From the NCBI RefSeq assembly GCF_002088235.1, contig NZ_AQQV01000003.1, positions 186,001-250,000 on the forward strand: a stretch of 64,000 nt of DNA. The letters run 5' to 3'. Numbering within the stretch: position 1 is the stretch's first letter; each line of letters starts with the position of its first letter. This document shows, piece by piece, positions 16,193 to 25,136 of the stretch. The translations under genes were made by a program, and so were the position numbers. The notes beneath the pieces are model-generated. The model searched no databases, was not told the origin of the DNA, and was given only the letters and a program-made list of their open reading frames with translations. This DNA is from Oceanococcus atlanticus (GTDB lineage: Bacteria; Pseudomonadota; Gammaproteobacteria; Nevskiales; Oceanococcaceae).

Positions 16193-17488
16193 TTAACCGG
16201 TTTGCGCCACTTGCGCAGCGTCAGGCTTGCTGAGCAGTTGTTTGAGCATGGGCAGACGGTCATTGCCCCAGCACACGAAGGTGCCAAGGCGAAAGGTCGG
16301 CACACCCCAGGCACCGGCCTCAAACAAGGCTTTGCGGTTGTTCTCGGCGTGCTCAAGATGGGCGGTGTCGAGCAGGTTGGCCTGTGCTTGATGCCAATCG
16401 ATGCCGCTGCGTTCGCAAACCAGACGCAGACCATCGTCTGTGGCCACATCCACCGCTTCGCTCCAGATGGCGTGTGCCGCCTGGTAGCAGAACTCGATTT
16501 GCTGCGCGGTATCACGGGCCAGCGGGAAAACCTGCAGGCAGCGCTGCGCGCCAGCGCCGATCGGGTCGGCAATATGACCGAAGGCAATACCCAGACGCTG
16601 CGCTTCACGGTACACGTCGCGGACGATGTAAAAGCCTTTGGCCCGGGGGATTTTCATGCCGCGCATGGCCATGGGCAGCACCGGGCGGATACGCACCGGG
16701 TTGGGCCAGTTCTGATAGTCCTCACGCAGCTGGGCCATGCTCAGATACGAGTAGGGACTGCGGAAGCTGAAGAACACCTCGATGGCCTCATCCGTGCGCG
16801 ATGCCGGCAGGGCGTAGTGTTCAGGTTTGACTTGCAGCAGCGGCGCGGGATCGGTGTACGCGTCCTGTTTGCGCAGCGCAGTCTCCAGATAGGTCATGCG
16901 GTCCAAAGCCCAGAACCAGTCACCGCGGTACTGCCACATGCCCGGCAGGTAGTGTCCGTGGTGAGCGCGGTGTTGGTGGTTTTGTGCCAGCACGTCGGCG
17001 CTGTCCGGGGTGAGGTTGCCTTCAATGGTCTGGCCTGCGAAAAGGGCCGTGGCCAGCACGGCTTCGCGTTCGAGCCAGAGGTTCAGATCCGTCTCTACGG
17101 CGGCCAGCAGTCGGCCGGCCCGCTCGCGTTGATCGGCATCGGCAAGCTGCGCCTGCAGCGGCCAACTCAGGCCGCACGCTGGCGCGATGCGAGCAGCATC
17201 GAGCATGGCCATGCGCCGCTGGCTGGCTTCTTCGGGGTAGGTCTCGGCGGCCGGCGGCGGCACCATGCGAATACGCAAGGGCGCCTTGATGCGCTGATGA
17301 TTGGCCCGCAGCCACTGCGCACACAGATGTGAATGGGCATCCCCGGCCTCGTAATACAGCACCAGCTCGGGCTTGCCGCCGCTTAGGCGGGTCAGCCCAA
17401 AACGCTCTGCGCGCAGACGGTTGAGCGGGCCGCGGCTGGCGGCGACACGGTCGGTGACCAGGGTTTTTATCCGTGTGCTGAGGGACAT
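16193..17488 (-). CDS. tandem DsbA-fold protein with HCCA-isomerase-like C-terminal domain
   Basis: A 431-residue protein with two thioredoxin/DsbA-type halves. The C-terminal half (about 230-430) begins EVFFSFRSPYSYLSMAQL, where Ser replaces the redox cysteine as in 2-hydroxychromene-2-carboxylate isomerases, and includes GVPTFRLGTFVCWGNDRLP. The N-terminal half (about 35-200) starts LVLYYEAGDAHSHLCAQWL and is more diverged. Such proteins may use glutathione for isomerisation of aromatic or lipid intermediates; the substrate here is unknown. No signal peptide, so cytoplasmic. Confidence 0.7.
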   Translation of the reverse strand: MSLSTRIKTLVTDRVAASRGPLNRLRAERFGLTRLSGGKPELVLYYEAGDAHSHLCAQWLRANHQRIKAPLRIRMVPPPAAETYPEEASQRRMAMLDAARIAPACGLSWPLQAQLADADQRERAGRLLAAVETDLNLWLEREAVLATALFAGQTIEGNLTPDSADVLAQNHQHRAHHGHYLPGMWQYRGDWFWALDRMTYLETALRKQDAYTDPAPLLQVKPEHYALPASRTDEAIEVFFSFRSPYSYLSMAQLREDYQNWPNPVRIRPVLPMAMRGMKIPRAKGFYIVRDVYREAQRLGIAFGHIADPIGAGAQRCLQVFPLARDTAQQIEFCYQAAHAIWSEAVDVATDDGLRLVCERSGIDWHQAQANLLDTAHLEHAENNRKALFEAGAWGVPTFRLGTFVCWGNDRLPMLKQLLSKPDAAQVAQTG

Positions 17489-17588
17489 GGCGCTGAGGTT
17501 GCGGGATCAGAGTGGACTATGACGACCTCATCGTGGACCCGCAAGTGTGATCGGCAGGTGCCAGACCTGCGCATGCAGGATCACCCGC

Positions 17589-19937
17589 TCATAAGCATTC
17601 AGCGTACCCCGCGATGGCATGGCCCACGGTGAGTTCAACGCCCAGTGGAGCAACCAGTTTGAGTCCGTTGACGGTGATCTGGTCATCGTCGATATGCTGG
17701 TGGTTAAGTATCAGCTTCAAGTTCGGCGCAATCTTCAAACGTGTATTGCTGTCGGGTTCTAGCAAATCGCGGACCAGCTGTTTGCCATTGACGCGTAGTG
17801 AAGCGATCGACATGTAGCCGCGATGGGGCGTGTCCTTGGCACTATTTGTCTGTGCGATCACCTTGAGGCCGACCAACTCAAGCTTGAGCAATGGGCTGAG
17901 CTGCGCTGACAGATAGGGTATGTACACGCTTGCCTTGCTGCCGCTTGGGTCTACATCCACCTCAGTGGCAATGGCCTGCGCGCTAACGCCGGGTATGGCC
18001 ACGCCAATGAACTCGCCATGGCTGCTGGCTGGACCGCCACAACTGTCACGTCGTTGGGCTCGCGCCACTGGCTTGAGCAATGGTTTGAGTTGCAGGCCGT
18101 AAGCTTTGCCGTAGTGCATAAGCGAGGTTTGTTCGACACGCAGCATTTTGCACAGTTGGTCTGTTGCGGCATCGTCATCCTCTACGCGAAGGCAGACGAG
18201 GTAGTCACCGGCTTGACCGTATTGATGCACAGGATGTTGTGCCTGGCTGATGGCACCGTTACCAAAATCCCAATGCCAGGAGGTGATCTGGCCATCCGCA
18301 TCGTCGCTCAAGTCAGTAAACGATGTCGGGCTTGTCGTATTGGCGGGGGATGAATGGGTAAATTCAGCATGTGGCCCCTGATTGCGCACCGTTATGATTT
18401 GGCAATGGGTGTCCTGGCGCTCAATGTGGTCGAAAACCGTCAGGCATACCGAGTAGTTGCCATCATCGTCAAAGCTGAACGATGGATTTTGCAATTCACT
18501 GTGGCCGTGCCCATCAAAATCCCAACGCCAGCTTTGTAGCCCTTCATCAGCATGGCTGGTGTCGATGAATTGAATCGATTCGCCGGTGAGAGGCGCACTG
18601 GGCAGATAATCAAACTGAGCGGTAATGCCGCAATTTGTCCCGGCATCAAAGGTATAAGCTGCGCCGGCTTTGTCGTGTTGATCGCTGGGCGTTGTTGTTG
18701 CGCCAATGATGCTGTGAGTGCCGTTTAACGCTACTGATGCACCCAGATTGCTGCCGGGTTCGCCTTGCCAGATGCAGTAATCTTGCCACTGGCTTTGGGC
18801 GCCGCGCTTGATCCGTGTGACATTGCCCTGTGCGCCGGGTGAGGTGCCACCTCCGACAAGCAGCAAATTGTTGTCCAGGGCCAGCGCGTGGCCAAATTGT
18901 ATGCCTGCGCCAGGAATGTCCGTGCCGGCGTGAATTTCGCGCTCCAGCGTCCAAAGCTGGTTGTCACGTTTGTAAATGGCGACAAATCCATTGCCACCGA
19001 TGACGGCCAAGTTGCCGTCGAGCTTGACTGCACGACCTGATCCGCTGGTGCTGCCACAACCGCCAGCGCTGGGCGGGCGTAGCCGCTGTTCCAGCGCCCA
19101 GCCAGTGTCCGTTCGAGCATAGATGTAGCTATGTTGGCAGTGCGCAGAGGGTTCGTTGTCGGGATACATTCCGCCGTACGCGCCGACCAGCAGACGTGCC
19201 TGATTGATATCCACAGAGAAAGGCTGAGTGGCGTAATAGCTGAAGCCGATCGGATCGCCTTGGGCCTGAAAACTTGCCACCTGTTGCCAGTCGCCATTGT
19301 CTTGTCGCTCAAAGATGTAAGACGTGCCGTGCGTGCGGCGTTGGCCTGTTGCCACGTTATAAATGCGTTCGCGGCCGCCGATGGCAATCATGTCGCCATC
19401 AACGCTGACGGCCAAGCCGGACTGTAAGTCTTCCTGCAGATAATCACCAAAATGTGGGCCTTGCCCCATTAGCCGAGCTTTCATCTGCCACAGCCCGTTT
19501 ACATCTCGTTCGTAAACCCAGGCTGCGCCGGGGGCATCCGGATCGTCTTTAGGCGTGCCGTTTGCTGCGTAGTCACCGACGACCAGAATGTCGCCGGACA
19601 GATCAATCGAATAGCCAAAGCTTCCACTGTGGCGGCTATTGGGCTGCTCGGCCAGCGGCGAGTGCAACGTTTGGGTCAGATTCCAGTTGCCCAGCTCGTC
19701 TTTCAGGTAAACCTCCACCGCGTCCGAGAACGGTGTGCTGCTCTGGTCTCGCAGGCGGCTTACGGCAGCTGTGTTGGAGTCAATAGCAACCGCCCACCCG
19801 AAGTGATTCAAGTCCATCGGCGTGGCCGCTTGAAGCCGTTGGTCGTAGGGCAGTAGTTGTGCGATCGCGGGGCCGCTCAAGCCCAAGGACACAAGCACGA
19901 TACAACGAAAAATTTGGGTCAAAACGGCTGGCTGCAT
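17589..19937 (-). CDS. secreted FG-GAP/PKD repeat protein
   Basis: A 782-residue exported protein. ATG 19937 opens a standard signal peptide (hydrophobic core cut near GPAIAQ). Residues about 30-430 are FG-GAP-type beta-propeller repeats, each with FGYSIDLSGDILVVG-like phrases. Two PKD domains follow, with WRWDFDGHG near 467 and WHWDFGNG near 552. The C-terminal 170 residues resemble a choice-of-anchor type domain (ITVNGLKLVAPLGVELTVGHAI). This fits a cell-surface or released adhesive protein. Its upstream region carries the same dyad as the pilus locus. Confidence 0.75.
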   Translation of the reverse strand: MQPAVLTQIFRCIVLVSLGLSGPAIAQLLPYDQRLQAATPMDLNHFGWAVAIDSNTAAVSRLRDQSSTPFSDAVEVYLKDELGNWNLTQTLHSPLAEQPNSRHSGSFGYSIDLSGDILVVGDYAANGTPKDDPDAPGAAWVYERDVNGLWQMKARLMGQGPHFGDYLQEDLQSGLAVSVDGDMIAIGGRERIYNVATGQRRTHGTSYIFERQDNGDWQQVASFQAQGDPIGFSYYATQPFSVDINQARLLVGAYGGMYPDNEPSAHCQHSYIYARTDTGWALEQRLRPPSAGGCGSTSGSGRAVKLDGNLAVIGGNGFVAIYKRDNQLWTLEREIHAGTDIPGAGIQFGHALALDNNLLLVGGGTSPGAQGNVTRIKRGAQSQWQDYCIWQGEPGSNLGASVALNGTHSIIGATTTPSDQHDKAGAAYTFDAGTNCGITAQFDYLPSAPLTGESIQFIDTSHADEGLQSWRWDFDGHGHSELQNPSFSFDDDGNYSVCLTVFDHIERQDTHCQIITVRNQGPHAEFTHSSPANTTSPTSFTDLSDDADGQITSWHWDFGNGAISQAQHPVHQYGQAGDYLVCLRVEDDDAATDQLCKMLRVEQTSLMHYGKAYGLQLKPLLKPVARAQRRDSCGGPASSHGEFIGVAIPGVSAQAIATEVDVDPSGSKASVYIPYLSAQLSPLLKLELVGLKVIAQTNSAKDTPHRGYMSIASLRVNGKQLVRDLLEPDSNTRLKIAPNLKLILNHQHIDDDQITVNGLKLVAPLGVELTVGHAIAGYAECL

Positions 19938-19997
19938 GGCCGGTCTCCTACGCCACGAAAAGCAGACACCATTACAGCGAAGCCGGGACAACGGCAG

Positions 19998-20017
19998 CGT
20001 CACCACAACTGGTGACG
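19998..20017. promoter_or_regulatory. CACCA...TGGTG dyad upstream of the PKD gene
   Basis: CGTCACCA (19998-20005) and TGGTGACG (20010-20017) are perfect arms around CAAC, 61 bases upstream of the FG-GAP/PKD start. It shares CGTCACCA-N4-TGGTGACG with the 45430-45449 site in the pilus promoter region. Likely an operator for a shared regulator. Confidence 0.55.
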
Positions 20018-20095
20018 AAGATTTCGTGGTGTGAACAGGATCACAGCTTTTTGGCGTTAAAATGCAGCGCATGAATCGTTCGCATCTCCGTTGAC

Positions 20096-21145
20096 TTGAA
20101 CCCCGAGCAACTTTCGCGCCTGGGTTTTGCCGAGCATTGGCAGGCCGTCTGGCAGGCTCGGCCGGATGCGGTGCCGGCGCGTCTGGCGCGTGTTGATCGT
20201 TCTCGCGCGGTGGCCTGGTCGGTCGATCAGGTGTTCGAGATCGACCTTGCGCTGTATCCGGGCAAGTACGATCTGACGGTGGGCGATTGGTTGTTGCTTG
20301 AGGTCACTGATGGTGTGGCACTGCCGCTGGAGCGTTTGCCGCGGCATGGCTGCATCCAGCGGCGGGCGGCCGGCGAGCGCGCCGATCAGCAGCTGATCGC
20401 GGCCAATCTGGACACCCTGTTCATCGTCAGTTCCTGCAATACCGATTTCAGCCTGGAACGTTTGGAGCGCTACCTTGCGCTGGCCCTTGATGCGCAGGTC
20501 GAGCCGGTCATCGTGCTGACCAAAATGGATCAGTGTGATGCCGTGCAGGATTATGTGGGGCCGGCCTCGGCGTTAAGTCCCGGTTTGCGGGTAGAGGCGG
20601 TGAATGCCAAGGACCCGGCCTCGGTCGAGGTGCTCAACGCCTGGTGCGGGGCAGGCCAGACGGTGGCGCTGGTTGGCTCCTCAGGGGTTGGCAAGTCAAC
20701 CTTGATCAATGCCTTGTGTGACGACGAACAAGACACCCAGCAGGCCCGAGATGGTGATGACAAAGGCCGCCACACCACCACCGCGCGGTCTCTGCACTGG
20801 TTGCGTGCCGGTGGGCTGATTGTCGATACACCGGGCATGCGTGAGTTGCAGCTGCCTGGCTGTGAAGATGGCCTGGATGCACTGTTTGAGGATGTTGTCG
20901 GCCATCTTGGGCAATGCCGCTTCAACGACTGTGCGCATCAGGGCGAACCCGGTTGCGCCATTGCCGCCGCCATAGACAGTGGCGCGCTCAGCCAGCGGCG
21001 CTGGCAAAGCTACGAGAAATTGCAGCGCGAGCAGGCCCAGAATGCCCGCAGCATCGCCGAGCGCAATGCCCACGACAAAACGCTAACCCGTAGCTACAAG
21101 CGTTATCAACGCGAAGCGCGTGGGGTCAAAGGCCGTCGCAGCTAG
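20096..21145 (+). CDS. rsgA: ribosome small-subunit-dependent GTPase A
   Basis: A 349-residue circularly permuted GTPase that helps 30S subunit maturation. N-terminal OB fold (about 35-100), then the permuted G domain: TKMDQCD (G4, about 142-148), GSSGVGKSTLINAL (P-loop, about 195-208), DTPGMRE (G3, about 243-249), and the C-terminal zinc box CRFNDCAHQGEPGC (about 272-285). TTG 20096 is the only plausible start, as the upstream ATG frame stops at once. Its end overlaps the convergent SRPBCC gene by four bases. Confidence 0.95.
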   Translation: MNPEQLSRLGFAEHWQAVWQARPDAVPARLARVDRSRAVAWSVDQVFEIDLALYPGKYDLTVGDWLLLEVTDGVALPLERLPRHGCIQRRAAGERADQQLIAANLDTLFIVSSCNTDFSLERLERYLALALDAQVEPVIVLTKMDQCDAVQDYVGPASALSPGLRVEAVNAKDPASVEVLNAWCGAGQTVALVGSSGVGKSTLINALCDDEQDTQQARDGDDKGRHTTTARSLHWLRAGGLIVDTPGMRELQLPGCEDGLDALFEDVVGHLGQCRFNDCAHQGEPGCAIAAAIDSGALSQRRWQSYEKLQREQAQNARSIAERNAHDKTLTRSYKRYQREARGVKGRRS

Positions 21146-21621
21146 GCCGTTTGCCCGGCCAGGGCTTCGCAGCGCGCCTTGAGTGCCGCAGCGTGGCGCT
21201 CGAAACCGTCCTGAACCTGTTTGATCGGCGTGGCCCAGGACAGCCAGCCTGTCAGGGTTTCTTCGGTGTGATAGTGGGTCTGGCCGACGCCACGTTGTTC
21301 GATGAGCTGCGGGCGCTGCCCACGCACCAGATTCCACTCATGCAGAAAGCCCGTGAACATGTACTGCAGGGCGGCGCGCTTGATGCCCGCATGCTCGGCC
21401 GGCGGCTCCAGCCGAGTGATGCGTTCAATTTCCTGCCGCTGCCAGCCGTTGGAGAAGTGGATGTGCAGGGTCAGATCGCTGCCCAGCCGTAGCGGCGTAT
21501 CGGCGCATTCGATGTGCTCGACAAAGGGATTCCACTGGCGGTAGTTGTCGATGTCGGTCATGACCTGCCAGACCAGATCGATCGGCGCGTGGATGAGAAT
21601 GTCGGCTTGAGCGCTAGGCAT
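21142..21621 (-). CDS. SRPBCC (polyketide cyclase/START-like) protein
   Basis: A 159-residue protein of the SRPBCC fold. It starts ILIHAPIDLVWQVMTDIDNYRQWNPFV, the typical first strand and helix of this family, and ends in a long helix (KQVQDGFERHAAALKARCEAL). Members bind hydrophobic ligands such as lipids and polyketides in a helix-grip cavity. It is the last gene of a four-gene operon with an SDR, a sulfotransferase and a DUF1214 protein, suggesting a lipid or steroid-like ligand. Confidence 0.8.
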   Translation of the reverse strand: MPSAQADILIHAPIDLVWQVMTDIDNYRQWNPFVEHIECADTPLRLGSDLTLHIHFSNGWQRQEIERITRLEPPAEHAGIKRAALQYMFTGFLHEWNLVRGQRPQLIEQRGVGQTHYHTEETLTGWLSWATPIKQVQDGFERHAAALKARCEALAGQTA

Positions 21622-21632
21622 GATCGCTGTCC

Positions 21633-22649
21633 TCAGTGGCTGTGGGCGTCAATCAGGGTTTGCATGCGCGTCCACACGGCGCGGCCCAATTGCGGGTCCA
21701 GCGCCTGTGCGGCGGCGTCCTTCTTGACCATCAGGTGCACATACAGACCGGTCTGGCCTTCGACATCGGGCGAGCTGGACAGATAAATCGCCGGGCGCGC
21801 GGCCTTTTCGGGGCTCGCAAACATCAACCCCATCACCGCCTTCAAGATCGGTTTGAAGGCTTTGGGCGCCTCGCGCGCGATGTTCGAATTGATCGGCCCG
21901 GGGCACAGCGCGTGGACGGCCACCTCGACCGTGTTGCCCGGGTTGAGTCGGCGCGACAGCTCCATGGCGTAGTTGGTCATGACCAGCTTGCTGTGGCCGT
22001 ATTGGGCAATACTGCCCATGGCGCTGTATTCCACCGGTTGGCCGAGGCTGTCGAGTTCGATCGGCGTGCCCGAGCGATGGGTTTCGGACGACACGAACAC
22101 GATGCGCGGGATCTTGCCGGGTTCGGCATTGGGCGATTCGGCAAAGCTTGAGTTGGCAATGCTGCCGTCGTGCAGCAATTGCTGCACAAACACCCGATTG
22201 CCCAGCGCGTGCACGCCGAACATCATCTCGAAACCCTGCTTGGTCTTGAGTGGCTTCTGCGGCACCAGACCGGCATTGAGCACCACCCGGTCAAGCCTTA
22301 CCCCTTGCTGCTTGAGCGTGGCGCAGCACGCGCGGATGGCCTGGATGTCGGACAGGTCCAGCTTGACCATGTCGACCTTGTCGCTGCCGCTGGCCTGCTT
22401 GACCTCTTCGCCAGCCTCGGGGATGCCGCTGCGACAGGCCATGATGACGTGTCCGCCACGCCGCGCGAAATCAATCGCGATGGCTTTGCCGAGCCCGGAG
22501 TTGGCCCCGGTGACCAGGCAGGTGAGGCCGTCGAGGCGATCGCTGTCGCGAATCTCGCCAATCGGTTCTTTGTGACGAAACAGGTCGACGATGCCATTGA
22601 GCGTGGCCAGGACCGGATTGCCGTAGGTGCTGTTGTTCTTGTCGCTCAT
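21633..22649 (-). CDS. short-chain dehydrogenase/reductase
   Basis: A 338-residue SDR. Cofactor motif TGANSGLGKAIA (about 45-56); LNAGLV in place of NNAG; FVSSETH strand; YGHSKLV with catalytic Tyr and Lys (about 220-226). The length and the GANSGLG motif fit the retinol-dehydrogenase-like, NADP-preferring branch acting on hydrophobic alcohols or ketones. It lies 11 bases before the SRPBCC gene and follows the sulfotransferase gene by five bases, clearly in one operon. Confidence 0.9.
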   Translation of the reverse strand: MSDKNNSTYGNPVLATLNGIVDLFRHKEPIGEIRDSDRLDGLTCLVTGANSGLGKAIAIDFARRGGHVIMACRSGIPEAGEEVKQASGSDKVDMVKLDLSDIQAIRACCATLKQQGVRLDRVVLNAGLVPQKPLKTKQGFEMMFGVHALGNRVFVQQLLHDGSIANSSFAESPNAEPGKIPRIVFVSSETHRSGTPIELDSLGQPVEYSAMGSIAQYGHSKLVMTNYAMELSRRLNPGNTVEVAVHALCPGPINSNIAREAPKAFKPILKAVMGLMFASPEKAARPAIYLSSSPDVEGQTGLYVHLMVKKDAAAQALDPQLGRAVWTRMQTLIDAHSH

Positions 22650-22654
22650 GTGTC

Positions 22655-23878
22655 TCACTCGTGCGGAATATTGAAACGTTCGCGGTAGGTGGCGTAGCTG
22701 CGTTCGACTTCTTCGCGGCTCAGGCCAAATTCCTCCAGCGTGTAGTTGTGTTTGCCGTGACGGTTTTGCTTGTTGACCTGGCGTGACGCTTCCATGGCGG
22801 CACGTGCTTCATCGCTCAGCGTGATGCCGGCGAAGGCGTAGATGCGCTCGACCTGAGTCATCGGATCTTTCATCAGGTCGTAGTACGAGACATCCATAAA
22901 AGCCTGTGGATGTTGCTGGCGCACCTGCCATGCGGCTTCCACCATATTGGCGTTGATGGCCAGCCAGTCGCGGGCAATGCGCGGCGCATCGACCTGATCG
23001 GAGAACACCCCGAAGCCGTGGGCCAGCATGCTGGAGAACGAGGCCGTGGTGCGCTGCGGATCGCGGTGGGTCTGAATGATGCGGGCGTTGGGAAACACTG
23101 CCAGCAGCACATCCAGATTTTCCAGATGAGCCGGTGTTTTGAGCACCCAGCGCTGGCCGGGGCGCTGCCATTGCAGCACCTGGAGCAGAACCTTGAGATA
23201 AGCGTAGGCCGGTCGCATATCCTGCTTGCTCAGCCAGGCGCTGTAGAGGGGTAGGTGCAAGGTTGCTTGCGGCACCTGGCTGAGGAAGCTGTATTCCATC
23301 AGCAGTACATCTTCTTCCGGCGCGGTGGCTTCCACCGGGTGGATAGAGAAGAACTCCGGCGCCAGGTATTTCAAGCCCTTTTCAGCCGTGCGGGCCTGCT
23401 TGATACGCCACTGCGGGTTGCCCGGCTCTTCTTTGGGGTGCGGCATGGGGTTGACCGCTTCCCACGAGGCCAGGGCCCGTGTCGCCGGATCGGCCGCGAG
23501 CAGGCGATGCAGCATGGTGGTGCCGGTACGTTGAAGCCCGGCAATGACCAGCGGCGGCTCGATCGGCAGGTCCAGGATTTCCGGGTGCTGGGTGATCAGA
23601 TCCTGGACGCGCAGGCGTGTGGCCAGCATGTCGAGCAGGCGCTTGCGGAAAATCCAGCGCCCAAACGGATGCATGTTGGCGTCCTGGATGGCCGAACTGC
23701 ACAGCTGATCCAGAGCCGGGCGAAAATCGTCTTCACCGAAATCGACAAGTCCAGTGCGCTTGCGCGCGCTGGCGATGAGGTTGTCCGGCGTCAGATTGGC
23801 ACGCCAGCCGAGCGCTCGGCCCACGCCATTGAGGATGGCGATCGCCGTGGGGCGGTACGGGTGAAAGGCTTTGGTCAT
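22655..23878 (-). CDS. sulfotransferase family protein
   Basis: A 407-residue enzyme of the PAPS-dependent sulfotransferase superfamily. The 5'-phosphosulphate loop is IAGLQRTGTTMLHRLLAAD (about 110-128) and the 3'-phosphate region appears as IIQTHRDPQRTTASFSSML (about 266-284). ATG 23878 follows the preceding stop by two bases. In lipid-degrading gammaproteobacteria this family often sits beside SDR and DUF1214 genes, so the acceptor may be a lipid-like alcohol; that remains inference. Confidence 0.85.
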   Translation of the reverse strand: MTKAFHPYRPTAIAILNGVGRALGWRANLTPDNLIASARKRTGLVDFGEDDFRPALDQLCSSAIQDANMHPFGRWIFRKRLLDMLATRLRVQDLITQHPEILDLPIEPPLVIAGLQRTGTTMLHRLLAADPATRALASWEAVNPMPHPKEEPGNPQWRIKQARTAEKGLKYLAPEFFSIHPVEATAPEEDVLLMEYSFLSQVPQATLHLPLYSAWLSKQDMRPAYAYLKVLLQVLQWQRPGQRWVLKTPAHLENLDVLLAVFPNARIIQTHRDPQRTTASFSSMLAHGFGVFSDQVDAPRIARDWLAINANMVEAAWQVRQQHPQAFMDVSYYDLMKDPMTQVERIYAFAGITLSDEARAAMEASRQVNKQNRHGKHNYTLEEFGLSREEVERSYATYRERFNIPHE

Positions 23879-23880
23879 GA

Positions 23881-25104
23881 TCAAACGGGCTTTGTTGGGG
23901 CGGGCTGGGCGCTGAGCGAGGCGAACTTGACCACCTTGCAGCGCGGCTGCGGATGCTGCTCGGCGCGTATCCAGCGAAAGGTCATGCCGCCGCAATCATG
24001 GCCAACGGTGTTGATCCAGTTGGGCAGGCCAGGGTCCTGGTGGGCGACGATGATGCGCACGCTGCCATCGTCGTTGTAGACCGCCGTGTGCTTGTTCACG
24101 TGTATCGTGAAGTAGCGGTAATCCAGCGATTCAAACCAGTGGTTGTCGAGCTGGAAGTTCCAGCTTTCACAGGCCGGCGGTTCGGCTTCGATCACCAGTG
24201 CTTCATCCGGCGCCAGCTTCCAGTAGCTGTGGTAATAGATGATGTTGGGATCGCCGCCGGCCTTGGTCGAACGCTCCGGGTCGAACATCGGCAGTTCGTT
24301 GGTGTGCTTCTGGAAGTCCCGCGCCCACTTGGCGAACAGCATGGACGCACCGGCCACCAGGGTGCTGGCCATGTTGAGGCCGTGATCGACCGACTGTGCG
24401 GTGACCGGGCTGGGGATGCCGTCGCCACTGATGCGTTCGATGCTCAGTTCGGCCGGCACTTCGCGGCTGCGATCCTTGAAGGTCTGACGCACGATCACCA
24501 TGCTGGAGTCAGCCTCCATGGGTAACCAGTTGCCGGGCTGCTGGCGTGCGCTGATGATCAGCTCGAAGCTGCCATCCGGGTTGATCTCAAGATCATCGGC
24601 TTCGACGTAGCCGGTGGTCGGCATCTCGCCGCCCTGGCCGTAATGGCCTTTCTGGCTGCCGAAGCCAAGGTAGTGCACGCTGCCGCGGGTGCCACGGATG
24701 CGGTAATCGAACGCGCCGCTGATCTGGGCGTTCATGTAATTGTTGTCGGGATTGTCTGAACCCATCTTGACCGTTTCATGGGCCAGACGACGCAGCACCG
24801 GTGCCTTGGGATCAGCGTATTCCATGAACGCCTCCAGCCCGGCACGGGTCAGACGGCTCAAGTAGCGGTATCCTTCGGCCTGATTGAACGCATCCATCGG
24901 CGCGCCCGGAAAAACCATGGCGCTGCCGGCGGCCTTGAGGGTGTCGCAGAACTCTTCCCAAGCCTGGCCCGAGACGATGCGTTCTGCCGCCACATCATGT
25001 TCGGTTTTGCCGCGCAGACGCAGCATCCACAGCCGCAGTTTCTTGAATCCCTGCAAGCACTTAACGATAAAAGCTTTGATGGCGATCCCCCCTTTGGATA
25101 CCAT
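23881..25104 (-). CDS. DUF1214-domain protein
   Basis: A 407-residue protein containing a C-terminal DUF1214 region: LVIEAEPPACESWNFQLDNH, DYRYFTIHVNKHTAVYNDDG, RIIVAHQDPGLPNWINTVGH. DUF1214 proteins have an unknown role, though many sit in lipid gene groups. A short hydrophobic or amphipathic stretch at the N terminus is not a clear signal peptide; a start a few codons later is possible. First gene of an operon and divergent from a TetR regulator only 32 bases away. Confidence 0.8.
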   Translation of the reverse strand: MVSKGGIAIKAFIVKCLQGFKKLRLWMLRLRGKTEHDVAAERIVSGQAWEEFCDTLKAAGSAMVFPGAPMDAFNQAEGYRYLSRLTRAGLEAFMEYADPKAPVLRRLAHETVKMGSDNPDNNYMNAQISGAFDYRIRGTRGSVHYLGFGSQKGHYGQGGEMPTTGYVEADDLEINPDGSFELIISARQQPGNWLPMEADSSMVIVRQTFKDRSREVPAELSIERISGDGIPSPVTAQSVDHGLNMASTLVAGASMLFAKWARDFQKHTNELPMFDPERSTKAGGDPNIIYYHSYWKLAPDEALVIEAEPPACESWNFQLDNHWFESLDYRYFTIHVNKHTAVYNDDGSVRIIVAHQDPGLPNWINTVGHDCGGMTFRWIRAEQHPQPRCKVVKFASLSAQPAPTKPV

Positions 25105-25136
25105 GCGAGCGAAATAACGTACGCCATACGGAAATA
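25105..25136. promoter_or_regulatory. divergent promoter gap with candidate TetR operator
   Basis: Only 32 bases separate the divergent tetR and DUF1214 starts. Within them lie CGTA-N5-TACG (25118-25130) and two direct copies of GAAATAA (25111-25117, 25131-25137). A TetR protein bound here would block both promoters. No single long dyad stands out, so the exact operator is uncertain. Confidence 0.4.

Noticed and set aside
16076-17332. 418-codon open frame on the plus strand
   Set aside because: It lies opposite the DsbA-type gene, whose protein has clear motifs; the plus-strand product has no recognisable features and arises from high-GC codon bias.
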